The translations under genes and the position numbers were made by a program. DNA of 64,000 nucleotides from Natronospirillum operosum (GTDB lineage: Bacteria; Pseudomonadota; Gammaproteobacteria; Pseudomonadales; Natronospirillaceae): positions 434,001 to 498,000 of the forward strand of contig NZ_SRMF01000003.1 of the NCBI RefSeq assembly GCF_004768465.1. The letters run 5' to 3'. This document shows, piece by piece, positions 9,067 to 17,566 of this stretch. Within the stretch, counting starts at the first letter, position 1; every line of letters begins with the position of its first letter. The notes under the pieces were generated by a model. The model searched no databases, was not told the origin of the DNA, and saw only the letters and a program-made list of their open reading frames with translations.

Positions 9067-9660
9067 CTATATCCTGAACTCACTGACCACATCATGCAGT
9101 TCGGACGCCTGGCGGGCGAGCTCGCGGCTTGAGGCGCTCGTCTGGTCTGCTCCGGAAGCGTTCTGACTGGAGACGTCCCGAATCTTGACCAGGCTGCGGT
9201 CGACATCTCTGGCCACCTGCGCCTGTTGTTCGGAGGCGCTGGCTACGGAAGCATTGCGCTCATTGATCTTGCTCACCAGGTCGGATATTTCCTGCAGTGC
9301 CGAGCTTTCCTTGGTTGATTCGGCCGTTCGATGAGCCAGGGAGCGGGCTTCATCTGCGACCACCGCAAAACCGCGTCCGGACTCTCCGGCCCGTGCGGCT
9401 TCGATGGCGGCGTTCAGTGCCAGCAGGTTGGTCTGCTCGGCAATACCCCGAATGACATCCAGTACTCCGGTAATGTCCTTGACGCGCTCGACCAGTTGGT
9501 TGATTTCCGTTGATGCGGACTGGATTCGACCTGACAGGGTCTCGATAGCCTGCGTCGAGTCGTCGACCTTTTTCGCGCCATGGGTGCGCTGACTTTCATC
9601 TGCCGTGTGGTTGGCGTTGGTCGCGACTTCCTCTATGGCTGTGGTCAACTCATTGACCGC
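9067..9660 (-). pseudogene. Chemoreceptor (MCP) signalling-domain remnant
   Basis: About 198 codons keep the methyl-accepting chemotaxis signalling tip ([20 protein letters not shown], then [12 protein letters not shown]) and a C-terminal helix ending SEFRI. Upstream, MCP similarity stops at about 9660 and no ATG, membrane segments, sensor or HAMP domain exist; the only in-frame start is a TTG inside the helix. A second defect is visible: after RTAESTKES the sequence jumps to [19 protein letters not shown], skipping roughly 35-45 residues of the usual descending helix. It is a doubly deleted chemoreceptor, probably non-functional. Confidence 0.8.
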
Positions 9661-10063
9661 AGTGGGGCCAGACCAATTGCCGGAGTGTCCCGATACTGCA
9701 TCGTATTGGCTACCTGAAGCCGGGCTTTGAAGTGCGATGTCCAGAGGTTCCGAAATAGAGTCGGGTAGCTAGCGGAGCCAGGATACGGTGAGAGTGAGGG
9801 CGGGGACTGATCATACTTCACCTCAAAAGAGGACTGCTTAATGATTGTTTACAGGCAGGTCATAGTCTGTAAATTCTGTTGTCACGAAACTGCGTGATTC
9901 ATTTGGAGGTTCGAGAAGTCCCATTGGATGAGCAGTAGTGTCTGGTAATGCCAGGAACGTGAACAGTCTGGCCTGGATACGTTAAGATGCTGACAGTGCT
10001 GGCTGGCATGTCGCTGTGATTCAGGAATGCCAGGTTCCAATGTGTCCCGTTTCTGGTGATGAC
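9661..10063. other. Non-coding stretch after MCP truncation
   Basis: About 400 bases without a supported gene. The MCP frame continues to a stop near 9769 but without MCP-like sequence, so the missing half was lost rather than frameshifted. I see no insertion sequence or terminal repeat explaining the loss. Confidence 0.5.
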
Positions 10064-10669
10064 ATGCTGCTTTACTATCTCGATCTGGCCGGTGTGGCTG
10101 TTTTTGCTGCCAGCGGCATTCTGGCCACACGAGACCGTGAGCTGGATTGGCTCGGGGCCATCGTGGTGGCCACGCTCACGGCCATCGGTGGCGGTACGCT
10201 GCGGGATCTTCTGCTCGACCGGCACCCGATTTTCTGGGTCGTCGACACCACTTATCTGCTGGTGATCGTGGCATCAGCCGTGGCGACCATGCTGTATCTG
10301 CAATGGCGCCGGGCGCCGGGGTTTGCGTTTCAGGTGGCCGATGCGCTGGGCCTGGCGCTGTTTGCACTGTCTGGGGCCAGTCTGACGCTGGCCGCCGGCT
10401 TCGCGCCATTGATTGCCGTGCTGATGGGCACCATGACCGGTGTCACCGGCGGCATCCTGCGCGATATCATTACCGCCCATGTGCCCCTGATACTGCGTCG
10501 GGAAATCTACGCCACAGCCGCCATCGGCGGTATCTGTGGCTATCTGCTGCTGCTCTGGCTCGGCGTGCCCGAAGAAACGGCCTTTGTGGTCGGCATTGTG
10601 CTGGTGGCCGGGCTGCGGGTGCTGGGTTTCCGCTGGGGGCTGCACCTGCCGACCCTGAAAGGCCGTTGA
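10064..10669 (+). CDS. YadS/TRIC-family membrane protein
   Basis: 201 residues with two repeated UPF0126 units, each of three hydrophobic helices with a glycine-rich GGGTLRD or TGGILRD kink (about residues 43-49 and 126-132). The family is related to TRIC cation channels, and some members are called glycine transporters. The ATG at 10064 gives the usual MLLYYLDLAGVAVFAASG start. In-frame alternatives at 10016 (GTG) and 10040 (ATG) would add non-conserved residues. Substrate unknown. Confidence 0.85.
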   Translation: MLLYYLDLAGVAVFAASGILATRDRELDWLGAIVVATLTAIGGGTLRDLLLDRHPIFWVVDTTYLLVIVASAVATMLYLQWRRAPGFAFQVADALGLALFALSGASLTLAAGFAPLIAVLMGTMTGVTGGILRDIITAHVPLILRREIYATAAIGGICGYLLLLWLGVPEETAFVVGIVLVAGLRVLGFRWGLHLPTLKGR

Positions 10670-10691
10670 CCAGAGCGTTTGGACAGTGTGC

Positions 10692-11156
10692 TCAGAAACG
10701 AAGCCCCACACCCAGATAATTGTGATCTCCCGGGTGCACGCCGGCTTCAAAGAATACCCGTGACCCGCTGACATTGAGGTTCACACCCACCTGGCCGCCC
10801 ATGCCGGATTGCGTGTCGGGCAATATGGAAGAACCGAAACCCAGACCGCCGTAGAGGTCAGTGCTTCTGTTCAGGGGGTAGACCAGCTTGCCGGTGGCCA
10901 GCGCGCTCATCAGGAAGTCGTTGTCGCCGGCACCCATGCCCAGTTGACCCTCAGCCACCAGGCCAAGACCACTGCGGGCAAGACCGCTCAGGTTAAGGGG
11001 AATGCTGAAGGCAAACATGCCACCCAGCCCGTCACTGTAGCTGCCAACCATGGCACTGGTGGAGTTGCCACGGCCATATTGACCATAAGCCAGGCTTTGC
11101 CCGGCCAATAATACCGCCAATAACAATACCAGAATTCCGCTCTGGACCAATCGCAT
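10692..11156 (-). CDS. Small secreted, outer-membrane-like protein
   Basis: About 154 residues. A signal peptide (to about residue 23, LLAGQSLA) precedes a glycine-rich chain of alternating polar and hydrophobic residues that ends VGLRF. A C-terminal phenylalanine is typical of outer-membrane beta-barrels recognised by BamA. The size would suit an eight-stranded barrel. I do not recognise the family. An earlier ATG at 11171 is possible, but TGAGGT is better placed for 11156. Confidence 0.6.
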   Translation of the reverse strand: MRLVQSGILVLLLAVLLAGQSLAYGQYGRGNSTSAMVGSYSDGLGGMFAFSIPLNLSGLARSGLGLVAEGQLGMGAGDNDFLMSALATGKLVYPLNRSTDLYGGLGFGSSILPDTQSGMGGQVGVNLNVSGSRVFFEAGVHPGDHNYLGVGLRF

Positions 11157-11290
11157 TGGGGAGGACCTCATTTACAGTTAATCGAGAGTGAATTGTCTGG
11201 ACTGTCTGGTACGGTGTCAATTGATTCCGCTGTCGGGGCCCAGGAACCGGCGTTTTCCGGGACATCTGACAGAAATAAACAGGAAGTCGG

Positions 11291-12094
11291 TCAGAGGCCT
11301 CCCAGATAGCCCTCCAACTGCACGGCGGAGATTTCACCGGGGTGGATTGCGGTCATCTGTCCGGACGCATCAAAGAACAGGGTAGTGGGCAGCCCGTGCG
11401 CCTCGAAATGTCGGGACAGGAGGGAGGGACCGTCAATCAGCACAGTCTCGAGCCGGCGCTCGTGCTCTTCCAGATACTGGCGAGCCGTGGCCGCGTCCTC
11501 TCCCTGGTTGATATAGACAAAGTGGATGTCGGGCCAGTTATCCTGAGCCCGTTCGAAGGTGGGCATTTCGCGTCGGCAGGGCGGACACCAGGACGCCCAC
11601 AGGTTGATGACGGTGGGCTGGCCGCGCAGGTCCGTCAGCAATACAGGCTCGCTGGCCATGTCGCTGACGCGCAATTCCGGCAGGGGTACCGACCGGGCCT
11701 GCTGAGTATCCAGAAACAGGCTGCCACCCACCCAGACCAGGGTGCCGGCAAGCACGGGGGCCATATGCAACGCCAGCGGCTGGCGCCGACGGCGGCTCCA
11801 CAGCAGTGCCACGCCCAGTGCCACCAGCACTCCAACCGGCCAATGGAACCCGCCTTGCCAGAGGTAGAGGCTGTCCATCGGGTTGCGACTGTAGACCGAC
11901 CAGTGCTCAATCACATGCACCACGCGACCGGCACCAAAACCACTGAGCAGGACCAGCCACAGCCCCGGTGCGCCCAGCAGGCGATAGCGTCTCTCCAGCA
12001 CGAAACTCAGCAACAGGACCGTCATCATGGCCAGCACAAACAGCAGCCGGTCCATGGGAATGAACAGTGGGCCAAGGGTCACGGATTCAGGCAT
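11291..12094 (-). CDS. Membrane-anchored TlpA-like thioredoxin with Lgt-like N-terminus
   Basis: 267 residues. The N-terminal half (about 1-130) has three to four membrane helices resembling a shortened prolipoprotein diacylglyceryl transferase core (GAGRVVHVIEHWSVYS, LWQGGFHWPVG). The C-terminal half is a TlpA/ResA-type thioredoxin domain with active-site WASWCPPC (Cys170, Cys173) and cis-proline in GLPTTLFF. The redox domain should face the periplasm and reduce disulfides. The Lgt-like part lacks most of the enzyme and is probably only an anchor or electron conduit. GGAG precedes the ATG, and the start overlaps the YigZ gene by 8 bases, so the two are co-translated. Confidence 0.8.
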   Translation of the reverse strand: MPESVTLGPLFIPMDRLLFVLAMMTVLLLSFVLERRYRLLGAPGLWLVLLSGFGAGRVVHVIEHWSVYSRNPMDSLYLWQGGFHWPVGVLVALGVALLWSRRRRQPLALHMAPVLAGTLVWVGGSLFLDTQQARSVPLPELRVSDMASEPVLLTDLRGQPTVINLWASWCPPCRREMPTFERAQDNWPDIHFVYINQGEDAATARQYLEEHERRLETVLIDGPSLLSRHFEAHGLPTTLFFDASGQMTAIHPGEISAVQLEGYLGGL

Positions 12095-12710
12095 GATTGT
12101 CTCCAGTGTGGGTAAGGCCGGGGGCGCCAATTTGCTGCAGCAGATCTTCGAGTGCAGGCAAGCGCGCTGCCGGCACCTGCAAGGTGAGTGCGACGGTGGC
12201 GCCGAACTGCCGGTCGGCTATTTCCGCCTGTTCGCTGCTGACCCAGGCTTCGATACGTTCGGCCTGGGCATAGCTGAGCTCCAGCGACACAACCTGCATG
12301 GCCAGAGCCTCTGCGACCGGAGCATCCGCAAGCACCGCATTCGCTGCTTCGGCATAGGCCCGGGCCAGCCCGCCCTTGCCGAGCTTGGTACCGCCGAAAT
12401 AGCGTATCACCACGATACCAGCTTCGCCGATATTCGCATGCAGCAGCACATTGAGCATGGGCTGACCGGCCGTGCCATGGGGCTCACCATCGTCGCTCTG
12501 GCCGATGGCCCGGCTGCTGCCGGGCGGCCCCGCATTGAAGGCCAGACAGTAGTGGCTGGCGCGCGGATATTCGCTCCGGCAGTGGGCGACCAGCGCCTCC
12601 ATGTCCGCCCGTTCACATACCCGATCGAGCACGGCGATAAAGCGGCTCTTGCGAATGATGACTTCCCGGACATGGCGAGCGCCGGGGATGGGGTAGCCGG
12701 AGTCTGACAC
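12087..12710 (-). CDS. yigZ: YigZ/IMPACT-family protein
   Basis: 207 residues. The conserved N-terminal core shows KSRFIA, SHYCLAFN, DDGEPHGTAGQPML and YFGGTKLGKGGLARAY, and a ferredoxin-like C-terminal domain (DUF1949) follows. IMPACT-family proteins are linked to translation or stress control, but the bacterial role is unsettled. The open frame extends over 100 codons upstream without similarity. The GTG at 12710, preceded by AGGAAG, gives the normal length. Confidence 0.88.
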   Translation of the reverse strand: MSDSGYPIPGARHVREVIIRKSRFIAVLDRVCERADMEALVAHCRSEYPRASHYCLAFNAGPPGSSRAIGQSDDGEPHGTAGQPMLNVLLHANIGEAGIVVIRYFGGTKLGKGGLARAYAEAANAVLADAPVAEALAMQVVSLELSYAQAERIEAWVSSEQAEIADRQFGATVALTLQVPAARLPALEDLLQQIGAPGLTHTGDNHA

Positions 12711-12790
12711 GCTGCTTCCTGGTTGCTTCGCTGGCGCAAGCTTATCAGATTTGGACCGGCCAGGACGTGCCAATTGCCAGTGAATGCGCG

Positions 12791-13570
12791 TCAGGGTTGC
12801 GTAGCAACGGTCAATGCTCTGAGGCCCATGGCAACAGCCATTATCAAAAGAAAAATGAACAAGCCCCGACGAAATTGCACTTCGCTCCATTGGCCGCCAA
12901 AGCGGTCGCCGAACTGGAACCCGATGGTCGAAGAAATCACCGCAAGCCCGACATGTACCCACGAGACGGAGACTGGAATAAACAGGGTAATCAGCACAAT
13001 CTGAATGCTTTTCCCTACCGCAAAACACAGATTCAGGGCCAGCATCTGCTGTCGTCTCTTGAGGTTGGAAATGCCGGAGAACAGGAGAATGAAGGGTGCT
13101 CCGACATTCATCAGAGACTCTGTTACTCCCGCCAGGAATCCCAGCGGCTTGCTGCCACGAATGCTTGTGTCCCTGCCAATCCAGCGCAAGTGTCTCAGGG
13201 CAAGCGGAACAAAGGCACTGACCAGCAGCAACATACCGAGCAGGGCATAGTTGGCTCCAACAGGAAGCAGTCCGTAAAGCACCACGCCGGCAAGACTGCC
13301 GATCATGATGCCCGGCAGAAGGCTTCTTGTTACCTGAGACTCCCAGACATAGTGTCGTCGCTGCAGGATATACCGTGTTGCTATGAACCAGAGAGGCACT
13401 GCAGCCAGGATGACCGCAACTCGATAGTCCAGAAACAGCCCGAGCATCGGCGTTGCGATCATGGCGAATCCCATGCCGAAGATGCCCTGAATCAGACCGG
13501 CAATGAACAGTATTGTTAATGAGACCACGACCTGATCGGTGTAGGGCAAGGCGACGGAGAGATCTATCAT
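12791..13570 (-). CDS. TauE/SafE-family permease
   Basis: 259 residues with about eight hydrophobic helices in two repeats, including the early GLIQGIFGMGFAMIATPML motif of the TauE/SafE family. Members export sulfite, sulfoacetate or other organic anions. It is the last gene of the operon with an SsuABC-type importer and an amidase, so it may export an acid or sulfur by-product (inference). The ATG at 13570 has AGGAA upstream; an ATG at 13588 is the alternative. Confidence 0.85.
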   Translation of the reverse strand: MIDLSVALPYTDQVVVSLTILFIAGLIQGIFGMGFAMIATPMLGLFLDYRVAVILAAVPLWFIATRYILQRRHYVWESQVTRSLLPGIMIGSLAGVVLYGLLPVGANYALLGMLLLVSAFVPLALRHLRWIGRDTSIRGSKPLGFLAGVTESLMNVGAPFILLFSGISNLKRRQQMLALNLCFAVGKSIQIVLITLFIPVSVSWVHVGLAVISSTIGFQFGDRFGGQWSEVQFRRGLFIFLLIMAVAMGLRALTVATQP

Positions 13571-13624
13571 GAAGTGTGGTTTCCTCAATATTTCCGCAAG
13601 CGGACTGCAGGCTGGGCTTGCGGA

Positions 13625-14995
13625 TCAGATGGAAATGGCATCAATGCCGGGCTTCAGCTCTACAGCGTCCTGGAATCGTCTGCCGATTGACTGGACTGTG
13701 GCATCGGTGCCCGGAAGGCCGATCAGGGAGATGCCGAATGGAACGCCATCTGGCTTGATGGCCGCTGGAACCGCGACAGCACACAGGTCCAGCGGATTGA
13801 CGAAGTAGGTGTAGTGCCCGATCTTGTGGTTGTTTGTAACGGGATCCTGTTTGATCTCGTCGCAGGTAAAGCTCCGGGCCACGGTAGGCAGCACCAGACA
13901 GTCCATGCCACCGAGTTGTTTATGTGCGCTTGCACGAAGATCCTTCATTCGATAGAGGGCACTGATCAGATCATCGCGTGAATAACCGGCGGCCTTTTGC
14001 AGGGTTGATTTCAGCGCCGGATGCAAAGCTTCATCGCCGGAGGCAAGTACACTCCCATAGTTGAAGTGCCGCTCAGCCAGCAACCCGCTGTCAAAAGGCA
14101 TGCTGCGTGCCGCAGCGAAAACCTGCAGATCAATGGTGTGCCCGGTGCCACCAATGGATTCAAGAGTACTTATGGCCGCAGCAAATGCCTTTTCGGCCTG
14201 CTTGTCACCGAAGAAATCAAGCTGATTCAGATCCGGGGCGCAGAAATTGAACTGATCGCCCCTGGTCAAGGGGTCACTGTGCAAGCGGTTTACGGTACTG
14301 CCTGGGTCCTGCAGCACTGCGTAGATCATTTGTCCTTCGGCGACGGTCTGCGCGAACACCGAAGTCGTATCGAGGAAGCGGCTGTTGTGAACCACGCCAT
14401 TGTCACTCAGTGTGCCCAGTGTTGGCTTGATGCCGACAATATTGTTCATCGCGGCGGGAATGCGGCCAGAGCCGCCTGTGTCCGTGCCAATGGCAAATGT
14501 GACAAGGCCGCGTGCTACTGCGACGCCGGAGCCGGAGCTCGAGCCGCCAGGTATCACTGCGTCCTTGAAGGGGTTCTTGCAGTGAGGTTTTACAACTCTT
14601 GTCCCTGACAAGCCAGTCGCGAACTGATCCAGTGAATTCTTGCCGATGAGAATGGCGCCGGCGTCAATTGCCCTCTGAACCACTTCTGCGTTGTTGTCGG
14701 GCATGCGCTGGAAGGCATCACAACTGCAACTGGTATTGATGCCTGCCGTGTCGATGTTGTCCTTGACGCTGAACGGAATGCCAAACAATGGGAGGTGCGC
14801 TGCGTCGCCATGCTTCTCCAGCTCTGCAGCAGCGGACAGGCACGTTTCTTCATCCAGCAGTGTGGTCCAGATGTACTCGTCGGGACACTGGCGAATAGTG
14901 GCAAAAAGATCCCGGACCATCGCTGTTGGAGAGTAGTCTCCACGTCGATACCGTGCCTTCAGCGCGGTCAGGCTAAGATTCTGGACAATAGACAT
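13625..14995 (-). CDS. Amidase-signature enzyme, allophanate-hydrolase-like
   Basis: 456 residues with a complete amidase Ser-cisSer-Lys triad: Lys78 (FSVKDN), Ser152 (PGGSSSGSG) and Ser176 (GTDTGGSGRIPAA). The stretch after the nucleophile (AMNNIVGIKPTLGTLSDNG) resembles AtzF/DUR1 allophanate hydrolases, but the C-terminal domain of the long forms is absent. It should hydrolyse a carboxamide or ureido bond. With a nitrate/sulfonate-type importer it may release ammonia from an imported amide. GGAG precedes the ATG; a TTG at 15007 is the weaker alternative. Confidence 0.82.
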   Translation of the reverse strand: MSIVQNLSLTALKARYRRGDYSPTAMVRDLFATIRQCPDEYIWTTLLDEETCLSAAAELEKHGDAAHLPLFGIPFSVKDNIDTAGINTSCSCDAFQRMPDNNAEVVQRAIDAGAILIGKNSLDQFATGLSGTRVVKPHCKNPFKDAVIPGGSSSGSGVAVARGLVTFAIGTDTGGSGRIPAAMNNIVGIKPTLGTLSDNGVVHNSRFLDTTSVFAQTVAEGQMIYAVLQDPGSTVNRLHSDPLTRGDQFNFCAPDLNQLDFFGDKQAEKAFAAAISTLESIGGTGHTIDLQVFAAARSMPFDSGLLAERHFNYGSVLASGDEALHPALKSTLQKAAGYSRDDLISALYRMKDLRASAHKQLGGMDCLVLPTVARSFTCDEIKQDPVTNNHKIGHYTYFVNPLDLCAVAVPAAIKPDGVPFGISLIGLPGTDATVQSIGRRFQDAVELKPGIDAISI

Positions 14996-15057
14996 CGCGG
15001 ACTCCAATCATTCTGTCGGTTTCAGGAAACTGTTCCGGCACGCAGCGCTGCAATACC

Positions 15058-15798
15058 TCAGCGTTGGCGCTCCACACGGAATCGGTACTTCATGACCTGT
15101 GGGTTTACGTAGAGGTACTCGAAGTCCACAGGCCGGTTGCTCTGATCAAAAGACAGTCGCTCGACGTGCAACACCGGTGACTCGCCCGGCACTTCGAGCA
15201 GTTTTGCTATAAAAGGTTCGGCGAACTGGGCGTCCAGACTCAGGTCCGCTGCGCCAAGCGGGATGCCAAGTTGGTTTTCCAGCAACGGGAAGATGTCAGC
15301 AGACAGGTCCAGTTTCTCCAGGTCCTTGCCGATGTCTTCCGGGAAATAACTGATGTCGACACTGACCGGGTTGTGGTTCAGGTACCGGACCCGTCGAACT
15401 TCAAAAACCCGAGACAGTGCAGGAATGCCGAGGGCTCGGGATACTGCCTCGGGTGCTGGAAAGTGTCGCGTGTCGACAACCCGTGATGAAGTATCAAACC
15501 CGTTCAATGACATGGCCTCGGCAAAGCCTTCCAGGCGTTGCATGTTCTGAATGGCTTTGGGCCGACTCACGAAATTGCCCTTGCCAGGCAGGCTGAAAAT
15601 GAGGCCTTCCGTACTCAGGTCTCGCAACGCCTGGCGAATGGTAATCCGACTGACGCCATACAGGGCCATCAGCTTGGCTTCTGAGGGCAGGCAGTCATGG
15701 GGCTTGTAGTCCCCGTTGCTGAGCATGCGTCGCAGGTCTTCACGTACCTGTACATAAAGTGGCTGTGGTGAGTTTTCATTAATGGTCGGGTTGTCCAT
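15058..15798 (-). CDS. GntR-family regulator, HutC/UTRA type
   Basis: 246 residues with an N-terminal winged helix (LPSEAKLMALYGVSRITIRQ, about 40-59) and a C-terminal UTRA ligand domain ending in the typical DFEYLYVNPQVMKYRF. It sits inside the operon between the ATPase and amidase genes and so probably senses the transported compound. Its likely operator is the 16-bp palindrome at 18585-18600. GAGG lies before the ATG at 15798. Confidence 0.88.
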   Translation of the reverse strand: MDNPTINENSPQPLYVQVREDLRRMLSNGDYKPHDCLPSEAKLMALYGVSRITIRQALRDLSTEGLIFSLPGKGNFVSRPKAIQNMQRLEGFAEAMSLNGFDTSSRVVDTRHFPAPEAVSRALGIPALSRVFEVRRVRYLNHNPVSVDISYFPEDIGKDLEKLDLSADIFPLLENQLGIPLGAADLSLDAQFAEPFIAKLLEVPGESPVLHVERLSFDQSNRPVDFEYLYVNPQVMKYRFRVERQR

Positions 15799-15829
15799 GG
15801 ACCAGGTTCCTCGGTTGGGCCGGGCGCTT

Positions 15830-16639
15830 TCAGGAAGCGTTCTGAAGCGCAAATGCCTTAGTGGTTTCTTCCCTGATAATGTCGAGACACTGGCGCTTGA
15901 GGTCCAGGAATTCCGGACTCGTCACAATCAGGGCATCACGCGGGCGAGGCAGATCAATCTTGATGTCAGCGATGATGGTTCCCGGGCTGGCGCTCATGAC
16001 CACCACCCTGTCAGACAGGAATACAGCCTCATCAATATCGTGGGTTACAAATACCACGGTCGTCTTGAATTCCTCCCAGATGTTCAGAAGGTTTTCCTGC
16101 ATGATCGCTCGGGTCTGTGCGTCCAGAGCGCCGAAGGGTTCGTCCATCAGGAGGACATTGGGGTAGTTGGCCAGCGCACGGGCAATGCCGACACGCTGCT
16201 GCATCCCCCCGGACAGTTGCCGCGGGTAGTGACTTTCGAATGCGCCCAGTCCGACCAGGTTCAGAAAGGTGCGTGCAACACTATCAGCCTCGCGCTGACC
16301 TGTATTGTTCATCAACGGGCCAAAAGCAACGTTCTGCAGTACGGTTTTCCAGGGCAGCAGTGAGTGTTGCTGGAATACCATGCCCCGATCAGGTCCGGGG
16401 CTTTTTATTGTGCGGCCATCCAGTGTGAGTTCGCCCTGAGTGGGTTGCACAAACCCGGCAATGGCATTCAGCAGGGTCGACTTTCCGCATCCGGAAGGGC
16501 CGAGAATACAGACGAACTCGCCGGGCTGTATGTCGACACTGGCATCATCGACCGCGACATTCCTTTTGCCGACGCTGTCGAAAACAATGGACACACTGTC
16601 CGCCGTGATGTGGCCTTTGGTTTGCAATTTCTCTTTCAT
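15830..16639 (-). CDS. ABC transporter ATP-binding protein, SsuB/TauB type
   Basis: 269-residue ATPase with Walker A GPSGCGKST (about 48-56), signature LSGGMQQR, Walker B VLLMDEPFGALDAQTR and switch histidine THDIDEA. This sequence pattern is that of nitrate/sulfonate/taurine importers. It energises the permease encoded 29 bases upstream. Confidence 0.92.
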   Translation of the reverse strand: MKEKLQTKGHITADSVSIVFDSVGKRNVAVDDASVDIQPGEFVCILGPSGCGKSTLLNAIAGFVQPTQGELTLDGRTIKSPGPDRGMVFQQHSLLPWKTVLQNVAFGPLMNNTGQREADSVARTFLNLVGLGAFESHYPRQLSGGMQQRVGIARALANYPNVLLMDEPFGALDAQTRAIMQENLLNIWEEFKTTVVFVTHDIDEAVFLSDRVVVMSASPGTIIADIKIDLPRPRDALIVTSPEFLDLKRQCLDIIREETTKAFALQNAS

Positions 16640-16668
16640 GAAAAGTTCCCGTGCTTGTTCCGAAACAA

Positions 16669-17442
16669 CTAGGATGCAGACCAGTCGACTCGGCGTGAGA
16701 GGTAGTAGAACAGTCGGTCAGCGATCAGCGAAATCACACCCAGCACAAGCAGACCGGCCATGGCCTGACCAATTTGCATGTTCTGCTGGGAAACATCTAT
16801 GCGATAGAAAATGCCGGAAAATGTGCCTGCAATCTCCGCCGCGACCAGAGTGTAGAACGAGATGCTCACAGCGGTGCGGAGCCCGACGATAATGTAGGGG
16901 ATGGCCCCGGGTAACAGTATATTGGTCAGCATCTTTGATCGTGGTGTGCCCAGGCACTGTGCTACCCGAATATAGAGTGGATCAACCTTGCGCACGCCAT
17001 GATGCGCTGACATCCAGACCACAAAGAACACGCCCCAGAACACCAGGAAGTACTTGCCGGTTTCGGACAGCCCGAACCAGAGGATCACGAGAGGCACGAA
17101 TGCAATCGGCGGAATGGGTCGCAGCAAACCGAAAATGGGAGACAAGAGGTTGGCGGCGAGACGAACGCGCCCGGTCAGAATGCCTACCAGAATACCGATG
17201 ACACTGCCGAAGAAGAAGCCGATGCCGACTCGAGTCAGGCTGACCTGCACATCACCCCAGAACTGTCCCGAGTCGTACCAGCGGCCAAAGGCACTGATGA
17301 CTTCGGTCGGCGGTGGAAACAGCCGGCTGCTGACCACTCCGGAAGCTGACACCCACTGCCATAAAAGCAGGAAGAGAGGAATGGACAACACCTGGGCCAC
17401 TCTGTCTGCATTGATATGATGTAACCAGTATCTGTACCACAT
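16669..17442 (-). CDS. ABC transporter permease, SsuC/TauC type
   Basis: 257 residues with about six membrane helices and the ATPase-docking loop YIRVAQCLGTPRSKMLTNIL. It forms the inner-membrane channel for the NMT1-type binding protein. The ATG at 17442 is preceded by GGAG; a TTG eight codons upstream is less likely. Confidence 0.9.
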   Translation of the reverse strand: MWYRYWLHHINADRVAQVLSIPLFLLLWQWVSASGVVSSRLFPPPTEVISAFGRWYDSGQFWGDVQVSLTRVGIGFFFGSVIGILVGILTGRVRLAANLLSPIFGLLRPIPPIAFVPLVILWFGLSETGKYFLVFWGVFFVVWMSAHHGVRKVDPLYIRVAQCLGTPRSKMLTNILLPGAIPYIIVGLRTAVSISFYTLVAAEIAGTFSGIFYRIDVSQQNMQIGQAMAGLLVLGVISLIADRLFYYLSRRVDWSAS

Positions 17443-17513
17443 AGTGAAAGGGCTCCGTGGCTTCAACGTGCCAGGTTAATGGCCTTGTCTGAATCGCTTG
17501 TCAAAATAAGGAG

Positions 17514-17529
17514 AGGGCTGGGCAACCCT
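17514..17529 (-). terminator. Hairpin between binding-protein and permease genes
   Basis: On the minus strand AGGGTT, a short loop and AGCCCT form a stem with one G-T type mismatch. T-rich sequence follows (CTCCTTATTTTG). It probably attenuates read-through so that the binding protein is made in excess. Confidence 0.4.
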
Positions 17530-17566
17530 TCTTTTCAAGGTTCACTTTGCTCTGCGTTGGTGCGCA

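Noticed and set aside
15058-15798. Assignment of the HutC-type GntR proteins as histidine-utilisation regulators
   Set aside because: No hut genes are in the window; HutC-type only describes the ligand-domain subfamily.
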